DNA of 64,000 nt from JADJPO01 sp963724535 (GCA_963724535.1 CAVRVD010000015.1:124001-188000); one strand, 5' to 3'; counted from the stretch's first letter, positions 1 through 9,225 are shown. Numbers and translations: made by a program. Notes: generated from the sequence alone by a model not told the origin.

Positions 1-1250
1 GGCCCCTCGCCCGTACCTGGTGCTACGGCGACACGACTCCCGGTCCCACCTGGCGGGTCGCCGCCGGCCAGAGGATGCAGGTCGACCTGCGCAACGACCT
101 TCCCGAGGACACCACGATCCACTGGCACGGTCTACGGCTGCGCAACGACATGGACGGCGTGCCCGGTGTCACCCAGGACCCCGTCGGCCCGGGCGCCTCG
201 TTCACCTACCGGTTCACCGTCCCCGACCCCGGCACCTACTTCTTCCACTCCCATGTCGGGCTGCAGCTCGACCGGGGCATGACCGGCATCCTGCTCGTGG
301 ACGACCCCGACGAACCCGGCCGCTACGACCAGGACTGGGTACTGGTCCTGGACGACTGGCTGGACGGGGTCGACGGCAGCCCGGAGTCGACGTTGGACCG
401 GCTGCGAGGCTCCGCCGGCGGGATGGGCGGGGGCGGGATGGGCGCCATGATGGGTGGTGGCCTCGACATCGACTACCCGCACTACCTGGTCAACGGCCGA
501 GTCCCGGCCGCAGCGGTCACCCTGGAGGCGAAACCGGCACAACGGGTGAGGATCCGGATCATCAACTCCGCCGCCGACACCACCTTCCGGTGCGCGCTCG
601 GCGAGCACCGGATGCGGCTCACCCACAAGGACGGCATCCCGACCGCCGTCGTCGAGACCGACGCCCTGGTGATCAGCATGGGCGAGCGGTACGACGTCGA
701 GGTGACCTTGACCGACGGCGCCTTCCCGTTCGTCGCCGTCCCCGAGGGCAAACCCGGCTACGCGCGGGCGATCCTGCGCACCTCCGAGGGGGCCGCTGCG
801 CCACCCGACAACACCCTGCCGGCCGAGCTGACCCGACAGATCCTGGTCGGCACCGAGGTACCGGGGCCGGCACAGTCCCCCGGCTATGACCTCGGCTCGG
901 CCGACGTCGACCACGAGTTGGACATCACCCTCGGAGTCCGCCGCTCCGGCTACGTCTGGCTGCTCAACGACACCACGTTCGCCCAGTCCCAGCCGTACCC
1001 CATCGAGCGCGGCCAGCGGGTACGGCTGACCATGACCAACCGCTCCCACGCCCTGCACCCGATGCATCTGCACGGGCACTCGTTCCGGCTGGCCTCGTCC
1101 GGGTCCTGGCAGGACACCGTGCTGCTGGGGTCGATGAGCCGCACCTCGGTGGAGTTCGTCGCCGACAACCCGGGGATGTGGGCAGTGCACTGCCACAACA
1201 TCTACCACGCTGAGGCAGGCATGATGGCACTGGTCGGCTACCAGCTCTGA
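1..1250 (+). CDS. Multicopper oxidase, 5' end cut by window
   Basis: Copper-dependent oxidase of the laccase/CueO type, likely oxidising Cu(I) or phenolic substrates outside the membrane. The frame is already open at base 3 (codons for PLARTWCYGD), so the N-terminus and any signal peptide lie upstream. Copper-ligand motifs appear in the usual order: HWHGL near base 120, HSHVG near 247, HPMHLHGHSF near 1057 and HCHNIYH with a following Met near 1188. The last holds the type 1 Cys/His/Met ligands. A Gly/Met-rich loop (GGMGGGGMGAMM) at about 418-460 recalls Met-rich segments of cuprous oxidases. It stops 29 bases before a convergent gene. The family call is firm; the substrate is inferred. Confidence 0.9.
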   Translation, partial: PLARTWCYGDTTPGPTWRVAAGQRMQVDLRNDLPEDTTIHWHGLRLRNDMDGVPGVTQDPVGPGASFTYRFTVPDPGTYFFHSHVGLQLDRGMTGILLVDDPDEPGRYDQDWVLVLDDWLDGVDGSPESTLDRLRGSAGGMGGGGMGAMMGGGLDIDYPHYLVNGRVPAAAVTLEAKPAQRVRIRIINSAADTTFRCALGEHRMRLTHKDGIPTAVVETDALVISMGERYDVEVTLTDGAFPFVAVPEGKPGYARAILRTSEGAAAPPDNTLPAELTRQILVGTEVPGPAQSPGYDLGSADVDHELDITLGVRRSGYVWLLNDTTFAQSQPYPIERGQRVRLTMTNRSHALHPMHLHGHSFRLASSGSWQDTVLLGSMSRTSVEFVADNPGMWAVHCHNIYHAEAGMMALVGYQL

Positions 1251-1278
1251 TCGTCGTAACCCGCTGCGGGCGAGGCGA

Positions 1279-3175
1279 TCAGCCGACACTGAGCCGACCG
1301 AGGAACTGCTCGGCGATGGGCGCCGCGACCGACCCACCGCTACGACCCTGCTCGACGAGCACGGCGAAGGCGACGTCGCCCTGCCAGCCGGTGAACCAGG
1401 CGTGGGTCTTCGGTGGCGAGTCGGAGCCGAACTCCGCCGTCCCGGTCTTGCCGGACACTCGGCCCGCCCGGCGCGTCGGCGAGCGCCGTCGCGGTGCCCT
1501 CGGTGACCACGGCCCGTAGGGCGGTGCGCAGATCGGCGACCTCACCCTCGGCCGAGCGGTACCGGGGTGCGGTCACCGGCACCGTCCGCAGCGGGCTCGC
1601 GGACCAGCAGCGGCGACAGGTAGCTGCCGCGAGCGACCGACGAGGTCATCACCGCCAGCGCCAGCGGCGAGACCAGGATACGACCCTGTCCGATCATCGC
1701 CGCCGCCTGGTCGGTCTGCCCCGAGGTTGTCGGGACCGACCCGTCGAACGTCTCCGGCACCCCGAAGGTCGTCCCCCACCCCGCACCGACGCCGAGGGCC
1801 TTCGCCGCCTCGGTCAGGTCGGGTGGGCCGAGCCGGGCGGCGAGCTGGACGAACGCCGTGTTGCACGAGTGCACCACGTCGTCGAAGAAGGTGGGCGAGC
1901 CGAGGGTCTCACCCTCGAAGTTGCGGAAGGGCCTGCCGTCCACGGTGACCGTGGCCGGACAGGTCACCGGTTCGTCCAGGCTGACCTTGTCCCTGCTGAG
2001 CAGCGCGTACGTCGAGGCGATCTTGAAGGTCGAGCCGGGTGGGTACCGGCCGGTCAGGGCTCGGTCGAAGCCGAACCAGGGGCGGTTCGCCGAGGCGAGC
2101 ACCTCGCCGGACCGTAGGTCGACCGCCACCAGGGCCGACGGCACCTCACCGGTCCGCGCCAGGGCGCTTCTCCGCCGCCGCCTGAACCGCGGGGTCGAGG
2201 GTCAGCTGGACGTCGGTCCCGTCCACCGCACGCCTGCTCGAACAGGATCTTGCCGGTGGTCGTCGTCACCTTGATCCCCGGGGTGCCGGCCAGGACGGTG
2301 TCGTAGCTGCGCTGCAGCCCGCTGATACCGGCCCGGTCACCGGCTGCGTAGCGCCCCTCGCCGGCCTCGACGATCTCGGCGGTCACCTCGGCGAAGGACC
2401 CGAGCAGCGGTTGGGCGAACGAACGGTCGGCGGCCAGCGGCTGCACGGTCTTCGGGTAGACGACTCCCGTCAACGCGTCGAGCTCCGCGCGGCGCGCGGC
2501 GAAGTCCTGCTCCCGATAGGTGATCGCCGGGATCGGCGCCTTGGACCCGGCTGTGGTCGCGGCCTTCAGCTTGGCGACCAGGCTGCCCGGCTCGGCCTCG
2601 ACCAGCCGCTCCAGCTCCGCGGCCGTCTCGGCGGTGGCCCGGGCCGGGTCGAGCTGCACCGGATAGACGGTGCCGAGTGGCATCAGCGGTTTGCCGTTGC
2701 GGTCGAGGAGGTCACCGCGGACGGCGTCGGTGCGTTTCGCGGCCATCGTGTCGCCCGGGTTCAGCCCGGGATGCCAGTAGCTGCCCGCGGCCGGCTCGGC
2801 GATCTCCCAGCGCTCGGTGTCGTCGCCGGCACGCTGCACCGCCACCGGCACGGTGTAGCCCCAGTCGACCTCGCCGGGCAGGGTCCAGGAGACGGCGAGG
2901 TCGCTGCTGGCCCGGTCGCCGTTCCGCTGCACAGAGCCGGCCTCGACGGTGACGCCGGTCGCGCCCAGGCCCTCGACGGCCGGGGTGAAGGACGCCGCCG
3001 CGTCCGGGTCGGCGAACGGGACGGCGGTGACATCGCCGGCCTGCCAGCCGGCGGCGAGCTGCGCGATCACCGCCCGGGCCGCGCGGTTGTGCTCGGCCTC
3101 GCTGCGCTGATAGAGGTAGGCGGCACCCCCGGCGCCGATCACCGCCACCGTCCCGAGTACCACGGCCGTCTTCAC
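1279..3175 (-). pseudogene. Penicillin-binding protein (MecA_N type) with four frameshifts
   Basis: Remnant of a membrane-anchored class B peptidoglycan transpeptidase. From a GTG at 3175 it reads VKTAVVLGTVAVIGAGGAAY (membrane anchor), then an NTF2-like MecA_N domain and the dimerisation region. The frame then breaks near 2232 (resuming as VDGTDVQLTLDPAVQAAA), near 2165 (resuming LARTGEVPSALVAVDLRSG), near 1600 and near 1468. All three transpeptidase motifs survive, but in different frames: STFK around 2020-2035, SCN around 1865 and KTG around 1450. Summed length is about 630 residues, normal for the family. Four shifts within 800 bases suggest a decayed gene; local assembly error is the alternative. 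It converges on the multicopper oxidase. Confidence 0.85.
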
Positions 3176-3420
3176 AGGCCCATCCAACCGCACCGGAGAG
3201 CACGGCCCGGTCGTCGATACCCGTCGCAGGGCGCCGCTGTGGTCACCTGGAGGTCGGTAACGACGACCGGACGGTTCACGGTCGGCGGGCGGGTCGTCCG
3301 TCAGCGAAGTGGCGCATCCAGGCCACGCCCCGGACCAGGCCACCCGCCCGTCGGGACAGTCCGCGCTTGTCCGAGTACTCCTGGCCGGCGTGCGCGGAGG
3401 ACGTCGGGTGGCGGACCCGG

Positions 3421-3442
3421 GGGTCCACCGGCCGGTGGACCC
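3421..3442. promoter_or_regulatory. Perfect 22-bp palindrome upstream of ABC operon
   Basis: GGGTCCACCGG is followed directly by its reverse complement CCGGTGGACCC with no spacer, 54 bases before the ABC ATPase start. It lies in the 321-base gap (3176-3496) between the divergent penicillin-binding protein pseudogene and the transporter operon. Spacer-free symmetry suits a dimeric DNA-binding protein better than a terminator. The operon's own NarL-type regulator is a possible binder, which is inference. I saw nothing else clear in the gap. Confidence 0.5.
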
Positions 3443-3496
3443 GGTGTGCGCCGTCCGGTCGTTTGTTCCTCGCCCCGCTCCGACGAGGCTGGAGAC

Positions 3497-4441
3497 ATGA
3501 GGACATCGAGCACACACTCCCCCAGCCGTTCCCCGGGCGGCGCCCGACCCGACGTCGCGGTGCGGGTGCGCGGACTGGTCAAGCGGTACGGCGGCAAGCC
3601 GGTCGTGGACGACCTCGATCTGGACATCCACACGGGCGAGGTGTTCGCGCTGTTGGGCCCGAACGGGGCCGGCAAGACGACCACCGTGGAGATCCTCGAG
3701 GGCTACCGCCGGCGGGACGCCGGCGAGGTCAGCGTGCTCGGGACGGACCCGGCGGACGGCGATCTGGGGTGGCGCTCGCGGATCGGCATCGTGTTGCAGA
3801 CCACCCAGGAGAACCCCGAGCTGACGGTCGAGGAGCTGGTGCACCACTTCGCTCTGTACTACCCGGCACCGCGCGACCCCGACCAGGTGATCACCTCTGT
3901 CGGGTTGGACGAACGCCGCGCGGCCAGGGTTCGGGCGTTGTCCGGCGGTCAGCGACGCCGGCTCGACGTCGCGCTCGGGATCGTCGGCGACCCCGAGCTG
4001 CTGTTCCTCGACGAGCCCACCACCGGGTTCGACCCGCAGGCCCGGCGCTCGTTCTGGTCGCTGATCCGTGACCTGACCACCGACGGCACCACCATCCTGC
4101 TCACCACCCACTACCTCGACGAGGCCGAGCAGCTCGCCGACCGGGTGGGCGTGATCCGGGCCGGACGGCTGGTGGCCGTCGACACCCCCGTGAACTTCGG
4201 GGGCTCCGACGCCCACCGGGTCCGGGTGCAGTGGACCGAGCCGGACGGCGAGCAGCGCGAACAGGTCACCTCAACTCCGACCGCTCTGGTCACCGAGCTG
4301 AGCCAGCGATTCGGTGGCGAGGTGCCGAGGCTGCGCGTCGCCCGGCCCTCGCTGGAGGACATCTATCTGTCCATGATCGACGGTGCGGCCGAGGCGTCGA
4401 TAGAGCCGACCGTCGAGGCTGCACTGGGAGGTGCACGATGA
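3497..4441 (+). CDS. ABC transporter ATP-binding protein (DrrA/CcmA-like)
   Basis: Cytoplasmic ATPase of a drug/lipid-type exporter, 314 residues. Walker A GPNGAGKTT lies near residue 55, the signature LSGGQ near 149, Walker B LLFLDEPTTG near 170 and the H-loop TTHY near 202. A C-terminal accessory region of about 90 residues is typical of ATPases paired with ABC-2 permeases. The ATG is preceded by GGAG at an unusually short distance. Its stop overlaps the permease start as ATGA, so the two are translationally coupled. A downstream kinase/regulator pair suggests the exporter is controlled by a signal it relates to, such as an antibiotic or envelope stress; that part is inference. Confidence 0.93.
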   Translation: MRTSSTHSPSRSPGGARPDVAVRVRGLVKRYGGKPVVDDLDLDIHTGEVFALLGPNGAGKTTTVEILEGYRRRDAGEVSVLGTDPADGDLGWRSRIGIVLQTTQENPELTVEELVHHFALYYPAPRDPDQVITSVGLDERRAARVRALSGGQRRRLDVALGIVGDPELLFLDEPTTGFDPQARRSFWSLIRDLTTDGTTILLTTHYLDEAEQLADRVGVIRAGRLVAVDTPVNFGGSDAHRVRVQWTEPDGEQREQVTSTPTALVTELSQRFGGEVPRLRVARPSLEDIYLSMIDGAAEASIEPTVEAALGGAR

Positions 4442-5268
4442 GCACGACGACGACACAAGGCTTCGCCACACAACGCAGCTCGGCCCTCGCCCTGGGTCTG
4501 GCCCGGATCCGGCTGGAGCTCAGGCAGTTCTTCCGGGAGCGCGACAGCGTGGTGTTCACCTTCGCCTTCCCGATCGTGATGCTGCTCATCTTCGGCTCGG
4601 TGTTCTCCGGCGACCTGGGCGGCGGGGTGTCCTTCACCCAGTACTTCGCCGCCGGCATGATCGCCTCCGGCGTGGTGATGTCGAGCTTCCAGTCCCTGGC
4701 CATCTCGATCGCCGTGGAGCGGGACGACGGGACCCTGAAGCGGTTGCGGGGCACGCCGATGCCACCGATGGCCTACTTCCTCGGCAAGATCGGGCTCGTC
4801 CTGGTGACCGCCGTCATCCAGACCATGATCCTGCTGGTCATCGGCGCTGCCGCCTTCGGGCTGGATCTTCCCAACACCGCCGAGCTGTGGGGCCGGTTCC
4901 TGGGCATCTTCGTCGTGGGCGCCGCAGCTGGGACGGTGCTCGGGATCGCCTTCTCGTCGGTGCCCCGGTCCGGGCGCAGCGCCGCCGCCGTGGTCAGCCC
5001 GGTGGTCATCGTGCTGATGTTCATCTCCGGGGTCTACTTCCTGTACAGCGAGCTGCCGACGTGGATGCAGAACATCGCCTCAGTGTTCCCGCTGAAGTGG
5101 ATGGCGCAGGGCATGCGCTCGGTCTTCCTGCCGCAGGAGTTCGCGGCCCAGGAACCGGCCGGCTCGTGGCAGTTGGGCACCGGGTTCGCGGTGCTCGTCG
5201 TCTGGACGGTGGTGGGGCTGCTGGTGTCCACCCGCACCTTCCGCTGGCTGCGGCGAGACGCTGGGTGA
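4438..5268 (+). CDS. ABC-2 type transporter permease
   Basis: Membrane partner of the preceding ATPase, 276 residues, with about six transmembrane segments: one near residues 38-58 after a cytoplasmic amphipathic start (LRQFFRERDSVVF), and further segments near 75-95, 120-145, 155-180, 185-205 and 245-265. The RGTPMPP segment between the second and third spans is typical of the ABC-2/DrrB family. The ATG overlaps the ATPase stop codon. The substrate cannot be read from sequence; lipids, antibiotics or peptides are usual for this class. Confidence 0.9.
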   Translation: MSTTTTQGFATQRSSALALGLARIRLELRQFFRERDSVVFTFAFPIVMLLIFGSVFSGDLGGGVSFTQYFAAGMIASGVVMSSFQSLAISIAVERDDGTLKRLRGTPMPPMAYFLGKIGLVLVTAVIQTMILLVIGAAAFGLDLPNTAELWGRFLGIFVVGAAAGTVLGIAFSSVPRSGRSAAAVVSPVVIVLMFISGVYFLYSELPTWMQNIASVFPLKWMAQGMRSVFLPQEFAAQEPAGSWQLGTGFAVLVVWTVVGLLVSTRTFRWLRRDAG

Positions 5269-5306
5269 CCTCGGCACGGACGCTCTGGCGGCGGCATCAT
5301 GAACAG

Positions 5307-6605
5307 ATGCCGCCCTCGACCGCCGACGTGAACGGCGCCCCCATCGGCAGCACCGACCGACCGGCGGCGCGCACGGCAGCCGGTACAGACGTGTGGGAGC
5401 GGATGCTGGTCGGTTGGCACGTGGCGTTCTGGCTGATGGTCGGGGTCGCCGCGGTGTTCACGGTGGTGTCGACCGCGCTCGTCACCGCCGAGCGCTGGCA
5501 GATCGGCGGCCTACTCGTCGTCCTGGCTGTTGCCTACGCGCTCGGGGTGATGATGCAGGACCCGGCGGCCTGCCGAGGGCCGTCCGGCTGGGCCTATCTG
5601 GTGCTGGCGATCGCGGTGGTCGGTCTGGCCTGCACGATCGAGCCGGCACTGACCATGCTGTTGTTCATCGTTTTCCCGCAGGTCTGGATGTTAACGCCGA
5701 CGCTGCGCTGGGGCATGGCGGCGTGCACCACCCTGGCCGTGGTGGCGATCGTGGGCATCGGGGTGCACCTGGACTGGAACGATGACGTGCTGCGCAACGT
5801 CGTCCCGCAGATGCTCGTCACGTTGCTGTTCAGCATCCTGCTCGGGTTCTGGATCAGCCGCGTGATCGAGCAGAGCAGCCAGCGCGCCGCCCTGATCGCC
5901 CAGCTCCAGCACACCCGGGACGAGCTGGCGAGCGCGCACCACACACAAGGTGTGATGGCTGAGCGGGAGCGGATGGCCCGAGAGATCCACGACACCCTGG
6001 CGCAGGGGTTCACCAGCATCGTCATGCTGAGCCAGGCGGCGCAGGCAGGCCTGGTCAAGGCGCTGTCACAGAACGGGTCCGGGGGCTCGCCGTCCACCCG
6101 GCGGGAGCTGGGCCGGCTGGCGGACATCGAAGCAGTGGCGCGGGAGAACCTGGCCGAGGCGCGGGCCCTGGTGGCCGCATTCAGCCCGGTCGATCTGGAT
6201 GGCTCGACGCTCGCGGATGCGGTGCGGCGCCTGACCGACCGGTTCGCCGAGCGCACCGGCGCCCGGGTGGAGGTCGAGGTTTCGGGCTCGCTGACCGGGG
6301 TCAGCCGGGACCAGGAGGTGGTGTTGTTGCGCGCCGTCCAGGAGGCTCTGGCGAACGTGCACCGGCACGCCCGGGCGAGGTCGGTCCTGGTCCGGCTGAT
6401 CGCCGACGAGGACGAGGCCCGGGTCGAGGTGGCCGACGACGGAGTGGGCTTCGCGACGTCCGAGCCCGAGGGCTACGGACTGTCAGGGATGCGGGCTCGG
6501 GTCGGTGACGTCGGCGGCCAGGTCGAGGTGGACAGTGCCGTCGGTCGCGGCACCCGGGTCGTGGTCCAGGTGCCCGCCGCGCAGGCTGAGGCGGAGGCGT
6601 CGTGA
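5307..6605 (+). CDS. NarL-family sensor histidine kinase
   Basis: Membrane sensor kinase of 432 residues. Five hydrophobic segments span about residues 35-175, with little extracellular sequence, so it probably senses within the membrane. The HisKA_3 box reads MAREIHDTLAQGF with phospho-acceptor His228. An N box (ANVHRHA) and G boxes (DDGVGF, GYGLSGM) form the HATPase_c domain near residues 330-425. It begins 38 bases after the permease stop and overlaps the response regulator by GTGA, so transporter, kinase and regulator form one four-gene unit. Related arrangements control drug or lipid exporters in actinomycetes. An upstream ATG at 5299 is out of frame. Confidence 0.92.
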   Translation: MPPSTADVNGAPIGSTDRPAARTAAGTDVWERMLVGWHVAFWLMVGVAAVFTVVSTALVTAERWQIGGLLVVLAVAYALGVMMQDPAACRGPSGWAYLVLAIAVVGLACTIEPALTMLLFIVFPQVWMLTPTLRWGMAACTTLAVVAIVGIGVHLDWNDDVLRNVVPQMLVTLLFSILLGFWISRVIEQSSQRAALIAQLQHTRDELASAHHTQGVMAERERMAREIHDTLAQGFTSIVMLSQAAQAGLVKALSQNGSGGSPSTRRELGRLADIEAVARENLAEARALVAAFSPVDLDGSTLADAVRRLTDRFAERTGARVEVEVSGSLTGVSRDQEVVLLRAVQEALANVHRHARARSVLVRLIADEDEARVEVADDGVGFATSEPEGYGLSGMRARVGDVGGQVEVDSAVGRGTRVVVQVPAAQAEAEAS

Positions 6606-7231
6606 CGATCTCGGTGCTGGTGGTCGACGACCATCCGGTGGTGCGGTCCGGGCTGGTCGGGATGCTCGACGTCGAGGACGACCTGGACGTCGTCGGCGAG
6701 GCCGGGGACGGCGAGGAGGCGCTGGTCCGCGTTGCGGCGTTGGCACCTGACGTGGTCCTGATGGACCTGCGGATGCCACGGCTGGACGGCGCGGGCGCCA
6801 CGGCTCGGATCGTGGCCGAGCACCCGGCGACCAGGGTGCTGGTGCTGACCACGTATGACACCGACGGCGACATCGTGCGGGCGGTGGAGGCGGGGGCGAC
6901 GGGGTACCTGCTCAAGGACACGCCGCGGCTGCAGCTGGTCGAGGCGGTGCGGGCGGCGGCGCGTGGGGAGACGGTGCTGGCTCCGGGGGTGGCGGCGCGG
7001 CTGGTGTCGCGAATGCGCGCGCCGGTGGCGGAGTCGTTGACGCCGCGGGAGCTTCAGGTGCTGGCCGAGGTGGCGCGGGGACGGTCGAACGTCGAGATCG
7101 GCCGGGTGCTGCACATCGGGGAGGCGACGGTGAAGACCCACCTGCTGCGGGTGTTCGCCAAGCTGGGGGTTGACGATCGGACCCGGGCCGTGACGGTGGC
7201 GATGGAGCGGGGGCTGCTGCCGGCGCCGTGA
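6602..7231 (+). CDS. LuxR/NarL-type response regulator
   Basis: Cytoplasmic DNA-binding partner of the preceding kinase, 209 residues. The receiver domain (residues 1-120) has acidic DDH at the start, phospho-acceptor Asp55 in MDLRMP, a conserved Thr in LTTYD and Lys in LLKD. The LuxR-type helix-turn-helix lies at about 145-205 (LTPRELQVLAEVARG, then EATVKTHL). The start is GTG overlapping the kinase stop. The gene is followed by a strong hairpin at 7299-7330. It probably regulates its own operon, inferred from linkage. Confidence 0.93.
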   Translation: MTISVLVVDDHPVVRSGLVGMLDVEDDLDVVGEAGDGEEALVRVAALAPDVVLMDLRMPRLDGAGATARIVAEHPATRVLVLTTYDTDGDIVRAVEAGATGYLLKDTPRLQLVEAVRAAARGETVLAPGVAARLVSRMRAPVAESLTPRELQVLAEVARGRSNVEIGRVLHIGEATVKTHLLRVFAKLGVDDRTRAVTVAMERGLLPAP

Positions 7232-7298
7232 TCACGTCGTGGGCGGGTCTTGTCCCATTCGCTGGGGAGAGGCTCCCTCTCGCGGTGATCTTGGATGC

Positions 7299-7330
7299 GG
7301 TGGCCCGGAGCACAAGGCCTCCGGGCCACC
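7299..7330. terminator. Bidirectional hairpin terminator
   Basis: GGTGGCCCGGAG pairs perfectly over 12 bp with CTCCGGGCCACC across an 8-base loop. It sits between the response regulator stop and the stop of a convergent small membrane protein gene. There is no clear U-tract, as usual in high-GC actinomycetes. Confidence 0.7.
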
Positions 7331-7335
7331 CCCCG

Positions 7336-7533
7336 TCAGCTGATCACTGTGATGGTGACCTGGTCCGGATCAGCCTTCGCTGTGGACTCGCCGGACCGGG
7401 AACCGATGTTGTCGACGACTGTGATGAGGCCGAGCAGGATCAGTGCCAGCAGGAGCACTGCGATCAGGACGATCGCTTCGCGCCAGTAGACGATCATCAG
7501 AACCGCTAGGAAGACGGCCATGAACAGGGCCAT
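7336..7533 (-). CDS. Small single-span membrane protein, unknown function
   Basis: A 65-residue protein beginning MALFMAVFLAVLMIVYWREA. A strong second hydrophobic stretch (VLIAVLLLALILLGLITVV) spans about residues 22-42. The soluble tail is Ser/Asp-rich and ends VTITVIS. The ATG is preceded by AGAAGGGG at suitable spacing, which fixes the start. It converges on the response regulator through a shared hairpin and lies divergent from the XRE regulator. I do not recognise a named family; small membrane proteins of this kind are common in actinomycetes. Confidence 0.6.
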   Translation of the reverse strand: MALFMAVFLAVLMIVYWREAIVLIAVLLLALILLGLITVVDNIGSRSGESTAKADPDQVTITVIS

Positions 7534-7951
7534 GTCAATCACCCCTTCTGGGGGCGTGGTGATGTTGAGTGGCGGATCAGTGAGGCGAGGATCGGCGCGT
7601 GACCTTGTGGGAGCGCCGAGACCTGCCTGACCACTCGGGCGAGGCCGGAGGGGGAATCCCGACCGGGTGAGGGGTGGCCCGAACAACGGAAGAGTCATAG
7701 TCTGAGGGTTTACATGTGAGTCCCCTCCCTTCAGATCCCCTGGAGCGGTGCGGGACGACGGCGGGTGTTGCCACACCCGTCAGTCACGAGCGGCGTCCGG
7801 ACATCAGACCGGGCGCCGTTTCGTCGTTTCTATAACGTTTCCAGGGTAGTTGAGCGTGTGAGAGGTATCAATGTGCAATGTCGCAGATATGCTGCCGTTC
7901 ACCGAATCACTCAGCGTGACGCAACCGCTCCAACGACGGAGGGGACTGGTG
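7534..7951. promoter_or_regulatory. Divergent intergenic region, AT-richer
   Basis: About 420 bases between the small membrane protein and the XRE gene. The stretch around 7818-7895 is notably AT-rich for this chromosome (TTCTATAACGTTTCC, TATCAATGTGCAATG) and probably holds the promoter of the XRE gene. A TTGAGC at 7850 could be a -35 element. No coding sequence is convincing here. Confidence 0.4.
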
Positions 7952-8755
7952 ATGACTGGCTCGGCTCCGCCGCCTCCGCCCCCTCCCTCGCCCAACGCCT
8001 TCCTGCTCCGTCGGCGGCTCCGCAAGGAGCTGGCCCAGGCTCGACAGGCGGCTGGGCTCACTCAAGCACAGGCGGCTGACGCACTCGGGGTGTCGTTGTC
8101 GACGGTGATACGGGCGGAGTTGGGGGAGACGGGGATCACGCCCAAGGATGCGCTCGCCTACGCACAGATCTATGGGATCGCCGATCGAGTTGATGACTTG
8201 GTCAGATGGCTCGACAGGCCGCTCGATCTGCCTTGGCGCGAATATCTCGATCTTGTTGACAAGGAAGGACTGGAGTTCTTCGGGTATGAGGCTTCTGCCG
8301 CAGCGCTCGACCAGTACCAGAACGCTGTCATGCCAGGTCTGCTTCAGACTTCTGAGTACGCGCGCCACCTGCTCGACGGGGCCTTCGCTCCAACCGTCAA
8401 CGACGTTGAACGCCTACTCCGGCTGCGCAGGGAGCGGCAAGATCACGCATGGCGGGGGGTTGTCGATCATCATTTCATCGTGGACGAAGCTGTGACTCGT
8501 CGACGTGTAGGCTCAGCGGGCGTTCACCGGCGCCAGCTCCAGCATCTCTGTTCGCTGATACAGCAGGGCGTTGACATCCGGGTACTACCCTTCAGCCAGG
8601 GTGCCAGCTTCGCAGTCCACGGCGCCTTCATCCTCGTTCAACTTGAGGAGGGCGAGGAGGAGGGGATCGTGTACCTGGAACACTCAGCAGGCTCCCGATT
8701 GATCAAGGACTCCAACAGATTGCAGCGTTCTACCGCACGGGGTTCACGGAACTGA
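7952..8755 (+). CDS. XRE-family regulator with DUF5753, frameshifted C-terminus
   Basis: Helix-turn-helix regulator of the actinobacterial XRE/DUF5753 class, whose members usually pair with small DUF397 proteins. A Pro-rich start (SAPPPPPPPSPN) precedes the XRE helix-turn-helix (RKELAQARQAAGLTQAQAAD, about residues 24-70). The DUF5753 ligand-type domain follows, with PGLLQTSEYAR near 133 and IRVLPFSQGA near 208. GGAGGGG eight bases before ATG 7952 fixes the start. The end is broken: after KDSN the frame yields RLQRSTARGSRN, but the next frame reads QQIAAFYRTGFTELIERSL, the expected tail, and stays open to 8940. A single-base deletion near 8717 explains this. Two DUF397 relics lie downstream. 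Confidence 0.72.
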   Translation: MTGSAPPPPPPPSPNAFLLRRRLRKELAQARQAAGLTQAQAADALGVSLSTVIRAELGETGITPKDALAYAQIYGIADRVDDLVRWLDRPLDLPWREYLDLVDKEGLEFFGYEASAAALDQYQNAVMPGLLQTSEYARHLLDGAFAPTVNDVERLLRLRRERQDHAWRGVVDHHFIVDEAVTRRRVGSAGVHRRQLQHLCSLIQQGVDIRVLPFSQGASFAVHGAFILVQLEEGEEEGIVYLEHSAGSRLIKDSNRLQRSTARGSRN

Positions 8756-9015
8756 TAGAACGTTCGCTACCGCCGACGATTCGTCGGTGGCGTGATAGCG
8801 GACTGATGGCGGTCTTGATCGACGATCTGCAGAGGAGCAACGATGCTCCAGCGAGCCAGACTGGGGATCGCTGTGGGTCGGTGTCGCCGCGATGTGGTGA
8901 GGCACCAGTGGCGACGCGAGGCCGCCGACGCACCCGATAGGCAGCGAAGCACGCGGTTGAGACGATGTGCACCCGAACGCAAGGCGCGAATGGCACACGC
9001 CCAGAGTGGCGGGCA

Positions 9016-9225
9016 ATGAGCATCGGAGCGAGCTGGCCGGTGCGCTAGGGGAACACCGTGGCGGGGACTGCATCTGGCGACCCAGCTGTTGAGGTGCGCC
9101 GCAGTCGACGGGGATGTCCAAGTTAGGGACTCGAAGAACCCTGAAGGGCCGCCGAGAGTTGACATTCACGCGACGTGCGCGAGGCTCCACTGAGTGCTCG
9201 TCAAGAGGCGGCGAGGTCGACCGGC
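9016..9225 (+). pseudogene. Decayed DUF397 gene, copy 1
   Basis: DUF397 proteins are about 60-70 residues, act with XRE/DUF5753 regulators and carry a conserved V-R-D-S-K-x-P motif. Here MSIGASW starts at 9016 but hits a stop after ten codons. A GGDC block lies near 9062, then VQVRDSKNPEG at about 9116-9148 in one frame. The closing part, ELTFTRRARGSTECSSRGGEVD, appears in the next frame. At least three frame disruptions make it non-functional. It sits between the XRE gene and a second broken DUF397 copy. Confidence 0.65.

Noticed and set aside
20..889. A 289-codon plus-strand frame over the multicopper oxidase.
   Set aside because: Arg/Pro-rich shadow; the overlapping frame carries all copper-ligand motifs.
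8843..9019. Short plus-strand frame (58 codons) after a GAGGAG, starting MLQRARLGIAV.
   Set aside because: Arg-rich with no homology I can recognise, and it overlaps the alternative frame of the XRE gene; probably chance in degenerate DNA.
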